A DNA stretch of 64,000 nucleotides from Spodoptera frugiperda (taxonomy: Eukaryota > Arthropoda > Insecta > Lepidoptera > Noctuidae). Each line of letters opens with the position of its first letter. Within the stretch, counting starts at the first letter, position 1. The stretch is from contig NC_064237.1 in the NCBI RefSeq assembly GCF_023101765.2, positions 6,109,649 to 6,173,648 of the forward strand, written 5' to 3'. Positions 1 to 11,963 of the stretch are shown here, piece after piece. The notes beneath the pieces are model-generated. The model had not been told where the DNA came from. It did not search any database and saw only the letters and a program-made list of their open reading frames with translations. The translations under genes and the position numbers were made by a program.

Positions 1-55
1 GTTACTAAGGAAAAGTTTAAGTAATCATTAAATGTTTCTGAGTGTGACAGTAACT
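1..55 (+). repeat. Family F repeat, 3' half at the window edge
   Basis: GTTACTAAGGAAAAGTTTAAG, GTAATCATTAAATGTTTCTG match the second half of family F. The first half lies outside the window. Confidence 0.55.
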
Positions 56-547
56 GCTACATCTACTCCATTCTAGTTAAAAATACAGGAAATAAACTTC
101 ATAGAATTCGATAACACACCAGATTTTCTTAGAAAAAGGTGTTCTCCTTACATTACAATAATAAGATGTCAGGTTCTTATATTTTTAAATCATATTTTCA
201 TGTTATTACGTCAATGACAGCCCGTGTTGTTATTATAAATTCAGTTCACGACCATTACGGAATATAAAGTACGATACAAATTCGAATTATTCGAAGCGAA
301 TCGTTATTAAGAGTGTTTTTGTCAGTTTCTAAATATCTTAATGGTAATTATGGAAACTTGGTCTATTAAGGGGGCTATTTCTTTTTAAATTCGGAACCGT
401 AGTACGTGCACCAGTTTTGATGTGGGAAAGCTATGGTATGAATGGTAAGGCTTGATCGAAGTGATACTATAGTTTTACAAAAGAAAACGGGGTTTAGCAG
501 CGTTGTGTTTGCAACAAAATTCTCACCTAGGCCGGAGATATTAGCTG

Positions 548-716
548 GAAAATCGGCTGCCGCGCACCGTGTAGTGGGTTCGATTCCTGCCCGGAGCAAC
601 TTTTTGTGTGATCCACAAATTGTTGTTTCGTGTCTGGGTGTCGTGTGTAAGTGAACTTGTATGTTTGTAAACGCATCCACGACACAGGAGGAAAGATATC
701 GTAAGGCAAAGTTTAA
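548..716 (+). mobile_element. tRNA-derived SINE (family A)
   Basis: B box GGGTTCGATTCCTGCC at 577-592, then GTGTGATCCACAAATTGTTG, GTCTGGGTG, GAACTTGTATGTTTGTAAACG and CACGACACAGGAG. The A-box part is worn. Other copies are at 2.7, 6.0, 11.8, 19.4, 27.5, 33.8 and 54.7 kb. Confidence 0.7.
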
Positions 717-1242
717 AAAAAAATCAAGTAGTCATGAAACCCACAACATAAGAAGCAAAAAGGTACTTTATTATAAGCGTGTAAAAAATAAAGTGGCATG
801 AAAAATGTTAATAAAGAAAAACTTTCAAATAATCGATTATAGATTTATACAATTTACAACTCTATTTTAATTAATATTAGTATCAATTTTGATTAAGTAC
901 ATACATTCTAACATTTCGAACATTGCCAAACATTTGAGCATCGATTCTAATTTAAGTGCGGTGTTAAAATCCTTATGACGACTGTAAAATATTTGTCCAT
1001 TCAATTATCTACCTTATTTATAGAATCTCAATGGTTGATATCCCTTCCAAAATTAATTTCAATTAGATTAAATTCCGCTTGAGTATATTTTATGAGTAAC
1101 GGTTGGTACTCGTATCAATTTGTTTTGCGAGAATTCAAATAAGGAATCTTTTGGTTTATATTTAGTTGTTTATGTTTAAAACTAAATTAATTTTAGTTAT
1201 TTTTAGTTGGAAGTTTATATTTCCTCTAAAATTTGATTGTTT
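717..1242. other. No gene seen; AT-rich unique DNA
   Basis: I see no recognisable element or coding signal here. Confidence 0.6.
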
Positions 1243-1440
1243 TGTTGGTTGAGTGGTTGTGAGTTTGGCTACTAGCAAGAGGTCTCGAGTTCAATAGGCT
1301 ACTTTCCTACTAGTCAAATTCAATACTTTTTTCGAAACGTCAAAAACGATATTTTCTATGAACTTTGTATGAAATAGTGCGTTATGACGTCATCAGATTT
1401 TTACGTCAAATAGCAGACTTATTTCTAGAAATTTAGCCAA
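1243..1440 (+). mobile_element. Probable tRNA-derived SINE of another family
   Basis: A-box-like TGGTTGAGTGG at 1246-1256 and B-box-like GGTCTCGAGTTCAAT at 1281-1295 are spaced as in a tRNA. The sequence after them (CAATACTTTTTTCGAAACG) ends in an A run near 1440. One copy only in the window, so the call rests on the boxes. Confidence 0.4.
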
Positions 1441-2104
1441 AAAAAAATCGAAAATTAAGTAGTTCATCAAATTTATGAACGAGAGTGTGATTATTTTTTA
1501 ATATTTTATTGTATTGAAAAGTTGTAATAATTTATTTTTGACCGAGGATAGTACCCAATTACTGAGTCTAACAAAGTATTATTGTATATTTTCTAACGTT
1601 GCTCCTGATTGTCTAATTAACAAATGCGATGTTGAGTCATAGGATAACCTATTTTATTTTGATTGACTACTACTACTTTGGTTTAACGTAGATTTTAAAA
1701 ATGATTGTTGAATTTGTCTTTGGTTTGATTCCACCTCACAAAGTATCAATAAGTATTTTTTATATACTACCCAGTTTGTCATAATCATAAAATAATATCT
1801 ACCAAACACACACACATAATCTGAAAAACTTTAACACTACAATAACTCTTAGTACTAAAAACGTAATACCATTATTGTTCGGTACGCAAGCGAAGTAGGC
1901 TATAATGCGACAGTTTATGGAAGTACTCACTTGAGCCCGCCACTTCACCACTTGACACACGCTGTAACTTGGCGTCATAATACTTGACATCCACTTTCAA
2001 CGATGTGAACCTCTATTAAGATTAAAGGTTATAAGTATTCCTTTTGTATACACATATCTAAGTATTCTATGTTTTATGTTTCACTGTGTGAGTACGTGTA
2101 TCTC
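1441..2104. other. No gene seen; AT-rich unique DNA
   Basis: Nothing recognised. The 63-codon frame near 1799-1990 lacks any coding character. Confidence 0.6.
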
Positions 2105-2252
2105 TTTTTTTTGAGGGGGAAATCATCCAATGACTTATCTCGCCAGGGTATCTCGCCTTACCCTGGCGAGATACAGTGGAGTGTCAGACTCTTACTGACT
2201 AAAAACCACCCCGTTCCTATTCCTGCTTTGAGCCGGAGCCCCTGTCTCTGGA
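2105..2252 (-). mobile_element. SINE-C copy
   Basis: Tail TTTTTTTTGAGGGGGAAATC, then CAGTGGAGTGTCAGACTC, CTGACTAAAAACCACCCCG and GAGCCGGAGCC. The stem region is altered (TCGCCAGGGTATCTCGCC). No clear duplication. Confidence 0.75.
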
Positions 2253-2268
2253 TGGGTGTTATTCTATA

Positions 2269-2345
2269 CTAGCTACTTCACCCGGCTCTGCTCGGCTCCT
2301 ATTGATCATAGCGTGATGTTTTATAGCCTACACAAAAAGTGTGAA
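2269..2345 (-). mobile_element. Helitron 3'-end fragment (43.35-kb type)
   Basis: ACTAGCTACTTCACCCGGC, then TCATAGCGTGATGTTTTATA match the 3' part of 43351-43552. The sequence diverges after about 2345 and no 5' end is seen. Confidence 0.6.
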
Positions 2346-2682
2346 CCTGTCGACTTTCGTCCAATAGGGAATTGCCTAGTGTCACATTATTGGACGTTCA
2401 ATATTTCACAGCTGCAGTGTTTATTTTTTTTTTTACTTGGTCGTTCCAGGATGTACTTAATAAGTTGTATCGGTACATAGACTGACAAACGTCAGAGTTG
2501 ACCTTTTAGATTGTGACGACTATAGATCTAAACCTTCCGTTAATACATAATTCATTATTCCTAAATCTCAACTACGTAATTAGAGGGCTCAATTCAATTC
2601 GGGTTAGTCGTTTGACACTTTGACACATTTCGTTCATTCCTAATGAGGCGTCGTACACAAGTTAAGCCGCAACATACATTTG

Positions 2683-2872
2683 ACTGCACGCTCGGTGCGG
2701 TGGCTGGGCAACCGGCTGCCGAGTTATGTGTAGCGGGTTCGATTCCCGCACGGAGCAACTCTTTGTGTGATCAGCAAATTGTTGTTTCGGGTTTGGGTGT
2801 GATGTGTATGTGAACTTGTTGTTCGTATACGCATCCACGACAGGAGAAAATGCTAATGTGGGGCAACGTTTT
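2683..2872 (+). mobile_element. tRNA-derived SINE (family A)
   Basis: The head is GGTGCGGTGGCTGGGCAACC with B box GGGTTCGATTCCCGC (2729-2743). The body is GATCAGCAAATTGTTGTTTC and the tail GTGGGGCAACGTTTTTAAAA. Confidence 0.8.
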
Positions 2873-3159
2873 TAAAAAACAAAAACAAACATAAATATAT
2901 CACTGGTACGTGTAAATTAAAATCGCAGAAAATCCATGTAAAACCTCGAATCTGAACATTGATGTATGGTTTTGAGAAGAAACGGAATGGCATGGTTAAA
3001 CATAATGTATAGATTCTGTTTTGATTCAATGTCTTTGTAAGAAATAGGTAAGATTTATTCATCAAAACTTTAATTGTATGTAGTTAAATTCGACGTCCTT
3101 TCGAAAGCATATATAGATGGCATATTGAAAATCAACTTGTTAACTGCTGCTTTTTTTTC

Positions 3160-3310
3160 TGTAGTTTTCTCAGTAGTAGCACGGATTCTGGAATTGTGCC
3201 CAGTATATGGCAATAGGCTCACCCCCTATTACATGGGACTTATAACACAAATGGTAAAAAGTGAACACTTTTGCCTACCGATTCGGGAATAAAAGGGCTT
3301 GACGTTGCGT
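3160..3310 (+). mobile_element. SINE-B fragment without tRNA head
   Basis: GTAGCACGGATTCTGGAATTG, TATGGCAATAGGCTCACC, ACATGGGACTTATAACAC and CTACCGATTCGGGAATAAAAG match the body and tail of 45083-45349. Confidence 0.7.
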
Positions 3311-3424
3311 ACTTATTAAAGGGTTATTAAGTTCTGAAACAAAAACTGAGTAGAAAAACTTAATACTAAGTACAAATATAATCTTACTTTGGCCAATATT
3401 TGCGATCTATTTTAACTAGTGGTG

Positions 3425-3560
3425 AGTCAAAGTGAGTTGGCGTTACGTCTGTAGTACCGAGTGCAACTGACATCGAATGTCAGACATACGTTTTGGCTGC
3501 GAACACAGTCCCGGGTGACTGGCGCCGATGTGATGCTCGTTGTTTTAAGTGGACAGTTGA
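3425..3560. other. GC-rich, non-repeat segment of unknown role
   Basis: CpG-containing unique sequence (GTCCCGGGTGACTGGCGCC) in an AT-rich setting. No open frame or repeat match. It could be an old element, a regulatory stretch or an unspliced first exon. Confidence 0.25.
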
Positions 3561-3645
3561 GAATCAGCTGATTGATTGCGTTGAAAGAAAGTTGTGTATG
3601 ATTTTAGTGAACTGATTTTGGTTTCTCATATAAAATGGGCTACGC

Positions 3646-3835
3646 CTTTAGGGGGTTAGGAATTTAAGGGTTGTTGTGGAATCGGGGATGGGGATAGCTA
3701 AGAAGGGAGGTGATTGGGCTACAGTTAAGCTCAGTCACACAACGAAACACACCGCAGGCGTTGTTTGGTATTACTTTGGTCGAGCCGGCCCATTCATGCC
3801 GAAGCATGGTTGGTCCCACACTTACATAACTAGAC
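3646..3835 (+). repeat. Repeat D, 3' part
   Basis: GGGGGTTAGGAATTTAAGGG, CACACAACGAAACACACCG, GGTCGAGCCGGCCCATTC and GCCGAAGCATGG. This moth repeat has no visible inverted ends or tRNA boxes, so its class is unknown. Frames across it are not genes. Confidence 0.7.
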
Positions 3836-3839
3836 TGAA

Positions 3840-5231
3840 TGAAGATAAGTCGTGTTCTATTTAGAAAATCAAAATTAAAAATGTACAAAATAATAAATAA
3901 CATTTAAAACTCTGAAACTCACAATAAACTCGTAGTCACTTAACTGAATAAAAATCGCATTTAAGCCGTCAGACCTGCTGTGAATACAAAAATGTTTTCC
4001 TCCCCTTCAAAACTCAATTGTGAAAAGATTTTATTTACAAATCGTCAAAATTCAGATTATGTTGCTCATCAGCGCTATCCTTTAAAAGGTTAGGGAGAGT
4101 GGGGGCATCGGAGAGGCGCGTGAAACTGGCTAATGAAGTATTTGGGCCGTGTCTCTCTGAAGCGACGTGATTGGTGATGGAATACTAAGCACGGACCGAT
4201 GAATGGCTTCACGTAATTCCTCCTGATTGTACGCCGAAAAATTTTCACATTTTTTCCCTCTATTAAATTTTGACTACAGAATTTCTCAATTTCTCGTAGG
4301 TAATTTGTTGTGTAATGTTTTTTTTATTTTTTAGCCGAGTTTCCACGTAATTATGGCCTTTCATTTTTAAGTAGATTGCGGTAATTGAGTTTCATTATTC
4401 TGGGACGGTTTGTTCATTATTATTTATATTTTATTGATTGAAGCTCACGCTCACGCTCAGATCACTAATTAAAATGTTTGTAGGTAGAAGTTTATTACCT
4501 CGTATGGTTCCACTATTTGTTATTTTTTCTAGTTTGTATTGATTGTAGTCTAAAACAGACTTTATTACTTAACGTAGTAAAAAGAGTAACTATTAAGAAG
4601 TTATAAAAAACATCAACTTGGTTTATTGCCACTAAAAATATTTCCTTATTACTTCGCATTTATGCCTCAACATTTCGCTCACACTAGCATCTCGGAATAT
4701 TCAAAATTTCCAACTAAACTCAGAATTTAAACGAGCCACAACATTCATGAAAAATGTTCCATATTTTATATAGTTATCCGTGAATTTTTTACTTCGGTGA
4801 AAACCATCCGAGGATTTCAAGTAAGTAGCGAATAAATGCGAGCTCAGCAACTGCCATATCTGGTGCATAGTGCATAACATAGTTTGGAATTCTTATATGG
4901 TGAAGTTAACGTTCATGATTTCCCTCAGCAGGCGAAGTTTGCGCCTTCCACCAAGTTGTGCAGTAAATCAATTCTTTGTAGGTATCAGGATGCGTGTTAC
5001 ACCGCCACTCGTTTTAAACGGTCCGCAGTTGCAGACGTTAAATCGTTGTATGCATAATGACCTTTTTGTTTATAAGTCAATGAAAGTTGGTTTTGTTTTA
5101 ACGTTAATCAATTGTCTAATGAACTACTTGATATTAAATCCGAATGTAATAAAGAACTAAAGACACCTAACTAATGTTTTTAATAGGATACCTATCCACT
5201 TTTCTTTCATGATTCCAAATAAGATTCTAAG
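3840..5231. other. No gene seen; AT-rich DNA
   Basis: A 96-codon frame at 4870-5160 crosses an acceptor-like CCCTCAG (4929) and a donor-like TAG/GTATCA (4979), but I find no partner exon and no protein likeness. GCTCACGCTCACGCTCA at 4444 is a small direct repeat. Confidence 0.55.
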
Positions 5232-5375
5232 TGTGGGAGAGCCATGCTTCGGTACGAGTGGGCCGGCTCGACCGGAGTGATACCATGGCCTCACAGAAAA
5301 CCGACGTGAAACAGCGGTTGCGTTGTGTGAGTGAGGTTATCGAAGGCCCAAAAACCCCTCTTATTTCTTCCCAAA
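5232..5375 (-). repeat. Repeat D, 3' part reversed
   Basis: GTGGGAGAGCCATGCTTCGG, GGGCCGGCTCGACCGGAGTG, GTGAAACAGCGGTTGCG and GTGAGTGAGGTTATCG match the end of repeat D. Confidence 0.7.
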
Positions 5376-5677
5376 GATGATTAAGCAAACCTAGCTTTAA
5401 AATTATGCAAATGTATAAATAAGTTTCCTAACCGTTTACTGGCGGCAACAAGATAGATATTCACGAACAAATCGTGTTAGGCAAATTCAATTATTTTAAC
5501 CATATAGGCGTATGATTAAAGTGTCGCGGATTGATAGCAATCTTCCTACGAATAGCAAGGGTATTATGTTAGTCTTCTAGCTTACACGTGGAAGGTATTT
5601 ATTCAGAAGATTACTTCTTCTGGTAGATGATGATAATGGCGATGGTGGTTTTAATGCTGATGATGAATCCAGAATGT

Positions 5678-5792
5678 TTTTTTTTTGAGGGGGGAAAATC
5701 GTCCAATGACTTCTCCCGCCTTGGACGAGGCGAGAGGGAGTGTCAGACTCTTACTGACTAAAAACCACCCCGTTCCTTCTCCTGCTTTTCGA
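5678..5792 (-). mobile_element. SINE-C copy, 5' truncated, 7-bp duplication
   Basis: Tail T run and GAGGGGGGAAAATCG, then GAGGGAGTGTCAGACTC and CCACCCCGTTCC, stopping at CTGCTTTTCG. AGAATGT flanks it at 5671-5677 and 5793-5799. Confidence 0.75.
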
Positions 5793-5844
5793 AGAATGTA
5801 TACCTGGTTTTGGATTATCGAGCCCTATTTGTTATGACGAGTGG

Positions 5845-5897
5845 TAGGAGGGTATGGAAGCCTTTGCCCTGCAGTGGGATGACCACGGCTGAAAAAA
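5845..5897 (+). pseudogene. RTE-type LINE, last codons
   Basis: ATG GAA GCC TTT GCC CTG CAG TGG GAT GAC CAC GGC TGA encodes the MEAFALQWDDHG end typical of RTE-type LINEs (EAYxQQWxxxG). Only the extreme 3' coding end is recognised. Confidence 0.45.
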
Positions 5898-6043
5898 ACA
5901 AAAATGTTAGGTTAGGTCAGGCGTGATGTTTCGTTTTTGCATTGGTATCTTGATAACTGGCTCTTATATACATATTTTTAAATGACTAAAACAGGCATGT
6001 TAAGGTACTCGTCAGTAATTGTGTAAAGCAGGTTTTTTTTTTT

Positions 6044-6229
6044 AATAAACGTTGTCTTTTATTTTTGCATTAGTATTTTCTCCGTGTGTCGTGGGTGAGT
6101 TTGAGAAACATACAAGACCCAGAACAACAATTTGAGGATCACACAAAGAGTTGCTCCGTACGAGAATCGAACCTACTGCACGTTGCACGGCAGCCAGATG
6201 CTTAACTACCGCGCCAACGCTGCACTCAA
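6044..6229 (-). mobile_element. tRNA-derived SINE (family A)
   Basis: Reversed copy: AACAACAATTTGAGGATCAC, then GAGAATCGAACC (B box) and CCGCGCCAACGCTGCA (head). The tail lies at 6044 next to a T run. Confidence 0.75.
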
Positions 6230-6735
6230 AAAAGTCAAAGCTAAAAAATATCAATTGAACTTTAAAGAAAAAAATGGGAACTAATTGAATAAAATTAACT
6301 TTTATACGTTAATGTTAAGAATAAGTCAAGAGTATACTGGAGTAGGCTTTTAGTAAAATCACTTCCATGTTTACAGGTGGAAAATATCCATCTTGTAAAA
6401 CCTGTAGGAGACCTTTTCTTAAAGATGCCCTCGAGAATTCAGCGAGTTAATGTGATTACCGAGAGATAAATAATTAACGGTATGCCTGAAGATGTTTGGA
6501 AAACAGGATTAAGAAACATTTATTTCTATGTTTGTATTTCAGTGTTAACGATTTGCTACTTAAACGTAAGGGCGGTAAGTTCGATTTTTAAATGCGCTGC
6601 GTATCTAAACTTTTTCATCTAAATATCGAAATTTATCTTTTTCTATTCATCTGAAAAGGTATAGAAGAGAAAGTCCTATGTGTGTTCATTCATTCGCTTC
6701 TGTAATTTGAGTATTTAAGATAGAATCCCAATATA

Positions 6736-6835
6736 CAGACGTGTGTGTTATATGTATGTGAAATTGTATGTGTGTAAACGCACCTTCGACACAGAAAAAA
6801 ATCCTAATGTGGGGTAAAGTTCTTTTTTAAAGATG
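6736..6835 (+). mobile_element. SINE-A 3' fragment
   Basis: ATGTGAAATTGTATGTGTGT, ACGCACCTTCGACACAG and TCCTAATGTGGGGTAAAG match the 3' half of SINE-A. Confidence 0.65.
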
Positions 6836-7596
6836 AAGAGATAATCAAGTAATTTCCAAAAATAAGCACTCATCAAAGACCGTCATCAACTAGCTATCTT
6901 TGCATCTATCGCAAAACACTCAAACCTGAGCTGAATACATTACAAACTGCAAGATAAAGCGAGCGATTACTCAGACGAGCTAGTTCCTAAGTAATAAAAC
7001 TTTCAAACACTAACTGGGGAACTGTACTAATTTCCTTAATTAAACTTGTGATAAGTTAAAAATGAACTGACGGCGTCACGTGTAATTGAAAATACGAGGA
7101 TATTTGTTCTGAATTTATTGTAGTTGCTGCAAACATACGAACGTGTTAAGCTTCACAACTAGGCTATAAATATCGGCGAGCTCTGAGTTATAGCTTTAGT
7201 TCAACGCACAGATTTGTTCTGTTTCAACCACAATACACCTATTTGAGTTTTGGTGCCATTTATCGTATAATAGCACTCGGCACGCCGCTGTCGTTTGTTC
7301 TGATAAAAATTGTTCTCTGCTAATCTTGGGTTTTGTGTATTTGTCTTTGAATTTTCATCGAAAGTAGTCTTTGTGATGGATAGGTGTTATGTTTCTAGCT
7401 CAGTAAGTAAGCAGTTTGCATATTGGTTTTATGTAACAGAAAGCGAATCTAGTCTTAACGAACACTGTTTTCTAACGATTGAAATTAATAACTGATCTCG
7501 AAGCGAAATCTTTGCATTGAGATCGATTTTTTAATTTCTGTCGCAAATCGAGATCGGTCTAGAGATATTCGATTTAGATTATGCCTATTTTTTATA
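6836..7596. other. No gene seen; AT-rich DNA
   Basis: Apart from the weak TATA-type site at 7166, nothing is recognised. The 61-codon frame at 7310-7495 shows no known likeness. Confidence 0.55.
7166..7203 (+). promoter_or_regulatory. Candidate TATA-type core promoter
   Basis: TATAAATA at 7166-7173 is followed about 30 bases on by TTTAGTTCAACG, which could hold a start site. No coding exon downstream is convincing. TATAAATA occurs by chance in AT-rich DNA, so this is weak. Confidence 0.2.
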
Positions 7597-7678
7597 TTAA
7601 GTCTTTGACTGTCAATAGAAAACTGTTGAAGGCAAATCCTCCGCTAACGTCGGTCACCGGTGACCACCACGGCGTTAA
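7597..7678. mobile_element. Family E MITE, shortened right end
   Basis: TTAAGTCTTTGACTGTC, the CTGTTGAAGGCAAATCCTCC core and GGTCACCGGTGACC are present. It ends GGCGTTAA, lacking about nine bases found in the 23.2-kb copy. Confidence 0.6.
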
Positions 7679-8274
7679 TTTTAGCAATAAATTGTCTGTA
7701 ATTTCCGATAACTGATAACTTAAAAGAATTAATTAGTATTATTAAGGCCAAATATTGTCATTAGAATTAATTTTAATTCACCAATACTTATTCAACTTCA
7801 ACCAATACATAAAATACTTCAATCAATACAAAATAAAATCCACACCTAAGTCCACAGGACACTAAGGTAGTCACTACTGGTTTGTTAGTTGGTCTTTTAG
7901 TGTTCGGAAGAAGTTACAGGTTGTTTAAAAGTAAGCGACACTACCCGTACATAGTCGTTCGAAGGTTTACTGGGAGGAAATATCGGGAACAAACTTAGGT
8001 ACGAGGAAAATTTTAAAAGTTCGGTTCAAGTGTTTTTAAATATTGAGAGGTTGCGAGTATGAGTGGGTATCTAGTTTCGTACTATATTTGAATATTTTTT
8101 AAACTGCAATGTAGTGGAATTTGTATGCACTGTATCACTATTTATCTTAAAAGGACAAGAAGAAAACAGAAGTGCTTCTTCGCTAGTTATGGTTATGATG
8201 ACATCATTTCATGGGGGTAAGCTTATTACCATAAACAAGGTCATATTTTTTGGAAAATTGTAAACCAATTTTTT

Positions 8275-8400
8275 TATGGAATAGGTGGCAAACGAGCAGG
8301 CGGGTCAACTGATGGTAAACGATCAGCGCCGGCCATGGACTGGACACCCATCAAATTTACCAAAACTAATTTACAAGGGGCCGGCTCCGTAACCGAATCC
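8275..8400 (+). repeat. Repeat D, 5' part
   Basis: GGCAAACGAGCAGGCGGGTC, GATGGTAAACGATCAGCGCC and CCATGGACTGGACACCC, then it diverges at CAAATTTACC. Confidence 0.65.
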
Positions 8401-8814
8401 ATAATTGAGGAATGTTTTACTCAGTAACCGCTTGAACAGTTGTCTAGTGAGGCAGTCAGTTTATTTTATTGTTTAACAGCAAAATATAAAACAATTTGTA
8501 AGAATAAATAATGAAACAGTCCAGCATCCCTGATTTATCGAAAGCAAATGAAATAAAAATCCGTTGTTAAATTATATCAATAGCTCGGCTGTTCGAAATT
8601 CAATTTGAAACAAAGATTGAGTGCAAATAGACTGATGAACGTCAGTGATCAAAAATATACTTTTATAGAATAAATACATAGACAACTCGGTGGGGATCAT
8701 CTAGCGAGCGAATTGATTGTTGTTGGTACAATATACATTGTTATTGGCGAACGTTTTAAAGTTGAAATACACAACAATTTTATACGTGCTTATTATATAC
8801 GTACATAGTGGTCG

Positions 8815-8940
8815 GCGATATTTCCGAACCGATACGCATTTAAACCTTCAAGAAAGGTACTCGTTTTTAAAAGGCCGGCAACGCACCTGTGTCTCCTCTG
8901 GTGTTGCGGGTGTCCAAGGGCGGCACTGATCGCTCTAAAA
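8815..8940 (-). repeat. Repeat D, central part reversed
   Basis: AAAAGGCCGGCAACGCACCTG, CTCTGGTGTTGCGGGTGTCC and GGCGGCACTGATCGC are the reverse of the D 5' half. Confidence 0.65.
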
Positions 8941-9481
8941 AAAGTTCTAAAGTACGCAGATTTTAAGAACAATAATAATATAGCTGTATCTGTTGTCATT
9001 AGAAGCTGTTATCATTAGAAATTCTCAACAGAACTTGTAGTTCTAAGTGCGAAGTAACTGGCCGAGCGATGCAAAAGGCTTAGAGTCCAGAGTCCAGTGT
9101 TCACATTGAATAATAACGTAGTCAGGACTAATAGGAAGCTATTTTACGTCTAATAAAGGTAATCCCACATAATATTTTGTAAATGCTTTCTGTACTAAGC
9201 AATAATTTTTGAGAATAGTTTAGAGGATGAAGTTGTCACTGGTCTTGGGTACGATCGGGTAACTGACTAGTTTTTATTTTAATGTCTGTCTCTTAGATTA
9301 TAAAATATATCAATATTATTAGTATTTTTTATTTTCTTACGGAAACAAATACTTTCGAAGATATATCGATTTGAAAAATCGCGTGAAGACACTTCTAGGT
9401 TTTAGATTTTATACGTAGAAATGACTTATTTTCTCCTACTCCTAAATTTTGATCCCTTTTATCTAAGTATTGTTTCTTATA

Positions 9482-9524
9482 TGACCATGTGTACCTCTGC
9501 CTCCCCATCGGGCATAAAAGGCGT
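9482..9524 (+). mobile_element. SINE-B 3'-tail fragment
   Basis: GTGTACCTCTGCCTCCCC and GGGCATAAAAGGCGTGACG match the SINE-B tail only. Confidence 0.5.
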
Positions 9525-10194
9525 GACGATGTATTCTAGTCCCATAATTATTGTCGGATAGCACTACGTTTTTATGATACTTTTATCATAAATACTAGGC
9601 AGCTGCTCTACCCCGATACGCATTAACATAATGAACATTTGGCCCATAATTCTCGGGGTTTCTGTAAAAATCATCTCGCTACGAGAAAAGTTGGGAGGCC
9701 AAGTTTTTAAGAAATTCCTCTCACCCCTAAAAGTTAACACGTAAAGTTGTCCATCAAGCGACTGGATTCGTTTTATTCATTTACAGGGAATTTTTATTTT
9801 TAGCCATAAAAACTGGGCTTTAAAAATGCCAGATGATAACAAAAGGGAAGTTCTTTAGATTGTGTCGACGATGGTACTTATAATTTCCTGTTCGTCGTTT
9901 CCCGGGGTTTTTGCTAACACTCGTTCCCTTTTCTCCCTCCTGCATCCCTTCAGTGTTATAGGGCCTACTTTTGCATGAAATCATTCATTAAGGCTGCTTC
10001 TACACTACTGTTTAAACGTTTGTAACAGTTTTAGTATTAGTCTCGTTGTATAAAGTGTCTACTTTAGTGTTAAACGATGAGTTTAAGATAAAATAAAAAG
10101 GTAAAAATTTTATAACGAAGCTGCAACTGATTCCAAACAATAAATTTTCAATGTTTTCGTTAACTAAAAAACAGTACCGTATAAACTGTAGTAA

Positions 10195-10345
10195 ACAGTA
10201 GGCTGCGCGACGTCGTCGTCACGTCATGATGAAGAGTCCCTCAGTGACTAAAAACTAGTAGAGCTTTTCTCCATTAATTTAAGTGTGTAAACCGTGATTT
10301 TTAGTTAATTTAATATGTCTCACGATAGTTATTATAAATTATATA
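10195..10345 (-). mobile_element. MITE of family G
   Basis: Read leftward: CGTGAGACATATTAAATTAA, CTAAAAATCACGGTTTACAC, GGAGAAAAGCTCTACTAG and GAGGGACTCTTCATCATG. It matches 56106-56300. Confidence 0.65.
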
Positions 10346-10940
10346 CCGTAGTTACTATTGAACGTCACGGTTACTTGAATAAATAAATATTACAATAACA
10401 GTATATTTTAATAACAGGTAGAACAAACAATGTAAAACTCTAGAACAAGTTAAATACCACAAAGAAAAGTTAGTTGGTCAAGATTTTACTTTGCAATTTT
10501 CTTTGGCGTAGCTATGAAAGGGAAAACTTCCCTTTTTGTTGGTTTTTCATCTTACTAAGGTCAGTAGTAAAGTTTTTGAAGATAAACTGATTTATTATGT
10601 TGGCTTTTAAATTGTCTTGTCATAAAATCACGCCTTATTTTTGCTCAAAATATTCGATAGTAGAACTGTACCACCGTTTTCCATCAGAGGCATAAGTCTA
10701 AATAGTATTAAACACAGTTTTATTGATTTCCAGAATTTTATTTCTATTACACGTGTAAGAAGGTACACATATAGTATAAAAACAAGTTGGATATAGAATA
10801 AGAAATAATCCTTATTTTCCAAAGAACTGCGATCCATCTTCGGCCACCAAAGAATAGAAGTTTCCATCGTATTTCTACACGAGATTGAAAAGCTGAATTC
10901 GTGCTGTCGCTATATATTTTACGAAAATAATATTATTATA

Positions 10941-11199
10941 CTAGCTCCTGCCCACGATTTCGTCCACGTAGAATAAAGACCTCTGACAGAATTTGATATT
11001 TTTTATGAAATGAAAGTAGACTAAGTACTCCTTAGTACATCAGCTACCTGCCAATAAAAGGGCCATCAAAATCGGTTCAGCCATTTCAGAGGTTAATCAA
11101 AACAAACAGACAGACAAAAATTGAATAAAATATTTTAGTGTATGTATATTCGTATGCAGTAAATAGCGATTATTTCAATATTTAATTGATTAGTCTAGA
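10941..11199 (-). mobile_element. 259-bp non-autonomous Helitron
   Basis: Read leftward it starts TCTAGACTAATCAATTAAA at 11199 and ends in CTAG at 10941, flanked by A and T. The 3' end carries a decayed hairpin (CGTGGACGAAATCGTGGG). Its body holds the phrase CAGACAGACAAAAATTG. A related copy lies at 54178-54458 and an opposite fragment at 37319-37430. Confidence 0.8.
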
Positions 11200-11814
11200 T
11201 GAAATTCTTCAATTTAAAGAAATTGATTAATTTTGAGTATAACAGTTACTATATTTTTTATAGAAATCATATAATTTCATGCCTTAAATACACTAATATT
11301 TATTTTTGTGGATGTTAAAGATAGAGTCTATTGGAGAACATGATAGACCTTTAAAACTTAATTTAATTACTTTAATGTTTATTACTTATGTGTAAGATTA
11401 AATACCGTGCTTAACAGGTAAGTAATATGTATCAGAATCTTACATACATACAGCAAATGTAAATTAAATTAACCAAATATTTACGGAGGAAAGGTCATGT
11501 TGTAATCAAACGAAGGCGAGGACTGTTCTTGGAATTTTACGGTGGTCCGCATAGCGGCCATGAATACTGGCCCTTCGCAATAAAATAACGGGAATTTTGT
11601 AATTGAACCATTATTTTTTCGTTTTAAAATTAGGTAAATCTGTTTTGAAATATACCTTACCTATGTGTAGATACTGGTTATGTTTAGATGTCTTCTTGTA
11701 CTGTTGAATATTTGTATTAATTGGTATTTTATTTTACTAACAAGTAAAAGAAAATACAACTGGTTGTATTTTCTTTGTTTTTTTTTAATCGTTGCCGCAT
11801 ACTATGTATTTTTT

Positions 11815-11963
11815 CCTCTGTCATATATATTCACATGCATGTCACAACCAGACCCGAAACAACAATTTGTAAATCACACCAAGAGTTGCTCCGTGCGGGA
11901 ATCGAACCCTCTACACGTTGCATGGCAGCCCGTTGCGTCCAGCCAATGTGCCAACCGTGCAGT
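11815..11963 (-). mobile_element. tRNA-derived SINE (family A), tail truncated
   Basis: Reversed copy with GACCCGAAACAACAATTTG, GCGGGAATCGAACCC and GTGCCAACCGTGCAG. The last part before the GTGGGG tail is lost. Confidence 0.75.

Noticed and set aside
375..680. 101-codon minus-strand frame, and similar frames at 27399-27779 and 19342-19611
   Set aside because: They share a peptide phrase (NIQVH...TPR(P/H)ETTICG) only because each crosses a SINE-A copy.
3664..3903. 79-codon minus-strand frame
   Set aside because: It overlaps repeat D, whose other copies do not keep the frame.
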